Below are positions 62,688-64,000 of a stretch of 64,000 bases of DNA, piece after piece. Both the position numbers and the translations under genes were made by a program. Source of the DNA: Kribbella voronezhensis (GTDB lineage: Bacteria > Actinomycetota > Actinomycetes > Propionibacteriales > Kribbellaceae); contig NZ_SOCE01000001.1 in the NCBI RefSeq assembly GCF_004365175.1, positions 3,045,403-3,109,402 of the forward strand. The letters are read 5' to 3'. Position 1 is the first letter of the stretch; every line of letters starts with the position of its first letter. The notes under the pieces were generated by a model that was given only the letters and a program-made list of their open reading frames with translations, ran no database searches and was not told the DNA's origin.

Positions 62688-64000
62688 ATGACCCAACTTG
62701 CCGACAGCGGCATCGGAGACCTGAGAACGACGATCGGCGGGGCGGTAGTCGCCCCGGCCGATCCCGGCTACGACGACGCGCGCAAGGTGTGGAACGCGAC
62801 GATCGACCAGCGCCCGGCGGTGATCGTCCAGGCGCGCAGCGTTGAGGACGTCAGTCGTGCCGTCGGCTTCGCGCGCGAGAACGGTCTGGAGATCGCCGTC
62901 CGGGGCGGGGCGCACAGCCCCGGCGGCGCCTGCACGGTCGAGGACGGCCTGGTGATCGACCTCAGCCGGCTCAACCAGGTCACCATCGATCCGGTCGCGA
63001 AGCGGGCCCGGGTCGGCGGCGGCGCCCTGCTCGGCGATCTCGACGCCGCGGCTCAGCAGTACGGCCTGGCGGTGCCCGCCGGCATGGTCAGCCACACCGG
63101 CGTCGGCGGGCTCACACTGGGTGGCGGGATGGGCTGGCTGACCCGCAAGTTCGGGCTCAGCATCGACAACCTCGTCTCGGCCCAGGTCGTCACCGCCGAC
63201 GGCCGGATCCTGCGCGCTGCCGAGGACGAGAACCCCGATCTGCACTGGGCGCTGCGCGGTGGTGGCGGCAACTTCGGTGTCGTGACCGAGTTCGAGTTCC
63301 ACTTGCACGAGGTCGACCCGATGGTCCGGTTCGGCCTGCTCTTCTGGGAGCTCGACAAGGGTCCGGAGATGTTCCGGCTGGCCCGCGAGGTGATCGCGAA
63401 ACTGCCCCGCGAGGTGAACATCGTGATCGGCGGACTGAACGCGCCGCCGGCGCCGTTCGTCCCCGAAGAGCACCACTTCAAGCCCGGCTACGTCATGATC
63501 GTGACCGGCTTCGGCGAGGCCGAGGAGCACGAGCAGGTGCTGGACGAGCTCCGGCTCTCGCTGCCGCCGCTGTTCGAGTTCGCCACCCCGATGCCGTACG
63601 TCGCGCTGCAGCAGATGCTCGACGAGGCGAACGCGTGGGGACAGCACACCTACGACAAGGGCACCTACCTCGACGACCTGACGGACGACGTCATCGAGGT
63701 GCTCACTGATCAGCTGCCGCGCAAACAGTCGCCGCTGTCGGTGATGTTGTTCTACCGGCTGGACCAGGCGTACTCGGAGGTCGCCGACGACGCGACCGCC
63801 TTCAGCGGCAGCCGCGCACCGGGCTACGCGCTGTTCCTGGTCGCGATCGCCCCGACGTCCGAACTGCTCGCGCAGGACCGGGCCTGGGTGCGATCGTTCT
63901 GGACGGCGCTCCAACCGCACAGCCGGGGCATCGGGAGCTACGTCAACGCGATCAGCGACGAGGCGGCCGACGACCGGGTCCGTGCTTCGTACGGGGCGAA
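62688..64000 (+). CDS. FAD-linked oxidase, berberine-bridge-enzyme type (3' end missing)
   Basis: 437 codons, open to the window edge; ATG 62688 follows GGGGGAGG. The PCMH-type FAD domain is clear: VRGGAHSPGGACTVEDGLVIDLS with the His expected to carry FAD (RGGAHS), then VGGLTLGGGMGWLTRKFGLSIDNL, and LHWALRGGGGNFGVVTEFEF. The C-terminal BBE substrate region begins but is cut off. No signal peptide is seen, so it should be cytosolic. Such enzymes oxidise sugars, alkaloid-like compounds or polyketides. Confidence 0.92.
   Translation, partial: MTQLADSGIGDLRTTIGGAVVAPADPGYDDARKVWNATIDQRPAVIVQARSVEDVSRAVGFARENGLEIAVRGGAHSPGGACTVEDGLVIDLSRLNQVTIDPVAKRARVGGGALLGDLDAAAQQYGLAVPAGMVSHTGVGGLTLGGGMGWLTRKFGLSIDNLVSAQVVTADGRILRAAEDENPDLHWALRGGGGNFGVVTEFEFHLHEVDPMVRFGLLFWELDKGPEMFRLAREVIAKLPREVNIVIGGLNAPPAPFVPEEHHFKPGYVMIVTGFGEAEEHEQVLDELRLSLPPLFEFATPMPYVALQQMLDEANAWGQHTYDKGTYLDDLTDDVIEVLTDQLPRKQSPLSVMLFYRLDQAYSEVADDATAFSGSRAPGYALFLVAIAPTSELLAQDRAWVRSFWTALQPHSRGIGSYVNAISDEAADDRVRASYGA

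Overview
The window is high-GC actinobacterial DNA. Its gene order (hppA - bldG - DEAD/DEAH helicase - tad pilus genes - ssd - HAD phosphatase - Fic-like protein) matches a neighbourhood I know from Streptomyces coelicolor (SCO3547-SCO3559) and Mycobacterium tuberculosis (Rv3649-Rv3662c). Three multidomain chitinases, a sugar ABC operon and many small-molecule regulators suggest a saprophytic, filamentous soil actinomycete. A Kribbella-like member of the Propionibacteriales is my best guess. That is an inference; no rRNA or other marker gene is present.

Layout. 0-12.8 kb: the 3' end of an NPCBM-domain carbohydrate-active enzyme, a P450, two tandem TPR-GGDEF proteins, two methyltransferases, a lipoprotein, a DUF2785 protein and an ABC-2 exporter pair. 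13.1-18.6 kb: conserved backbone of hppA, bldG and an MrfA-like helicase. 18.6-28.4 kb: accessory DNA with a membrane protein, a secreted lectin-like protein, a 24-codon His/Trp/Cys-rich microgene on the minus strand, a five-gene sugar ABC/PHP-hydrolase operon, a response regulator and repeat arrays. 28.4-36.3 kb: a tad-type pilus locus on the minus strand. Its pilin half is separated from its machinery half by an aldo/keto reductase cassette, and a 90-bp minisatellite lies between tadB and tadC. 36.6-46.1 kb: a chitinase island with three GH18 enzymes, an SGNH hydrolase, regulators and an MFS exporter. 46.5-48.5 kb: backbone again, with HAD phosphatase, a structured intergenic region at the Ms1/scr3559 small-RNA position, and a Fic-fold protein without its catalytic motif. 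48.5-64 kb: a GT2-TagF fusion, argS preceded by a short ORF with four consecutive Arg codons, an esterase, a serine hydrolase, a double GNAT protein, an MFS/TetR pair, a DUF2786/ECF sigma/MFS operon, a small barrel protein and a truncated FAD oxidase.

How the parts work together. The chitinases would release chito-oligosaccharides outside the cell, and LacI-type operators lie in front of one chitinase and of the ABC/PHP operon. BldG, the tad genes and the HAD protein belong to a developmental and surface programme in related actinomycetes. The strongest leads beyond routine annotation are the microgene at 20680-20754, the Arg-rich leader ahead of argS, and the probable Ms1-like RNA between the HAD and Fic-like genes.
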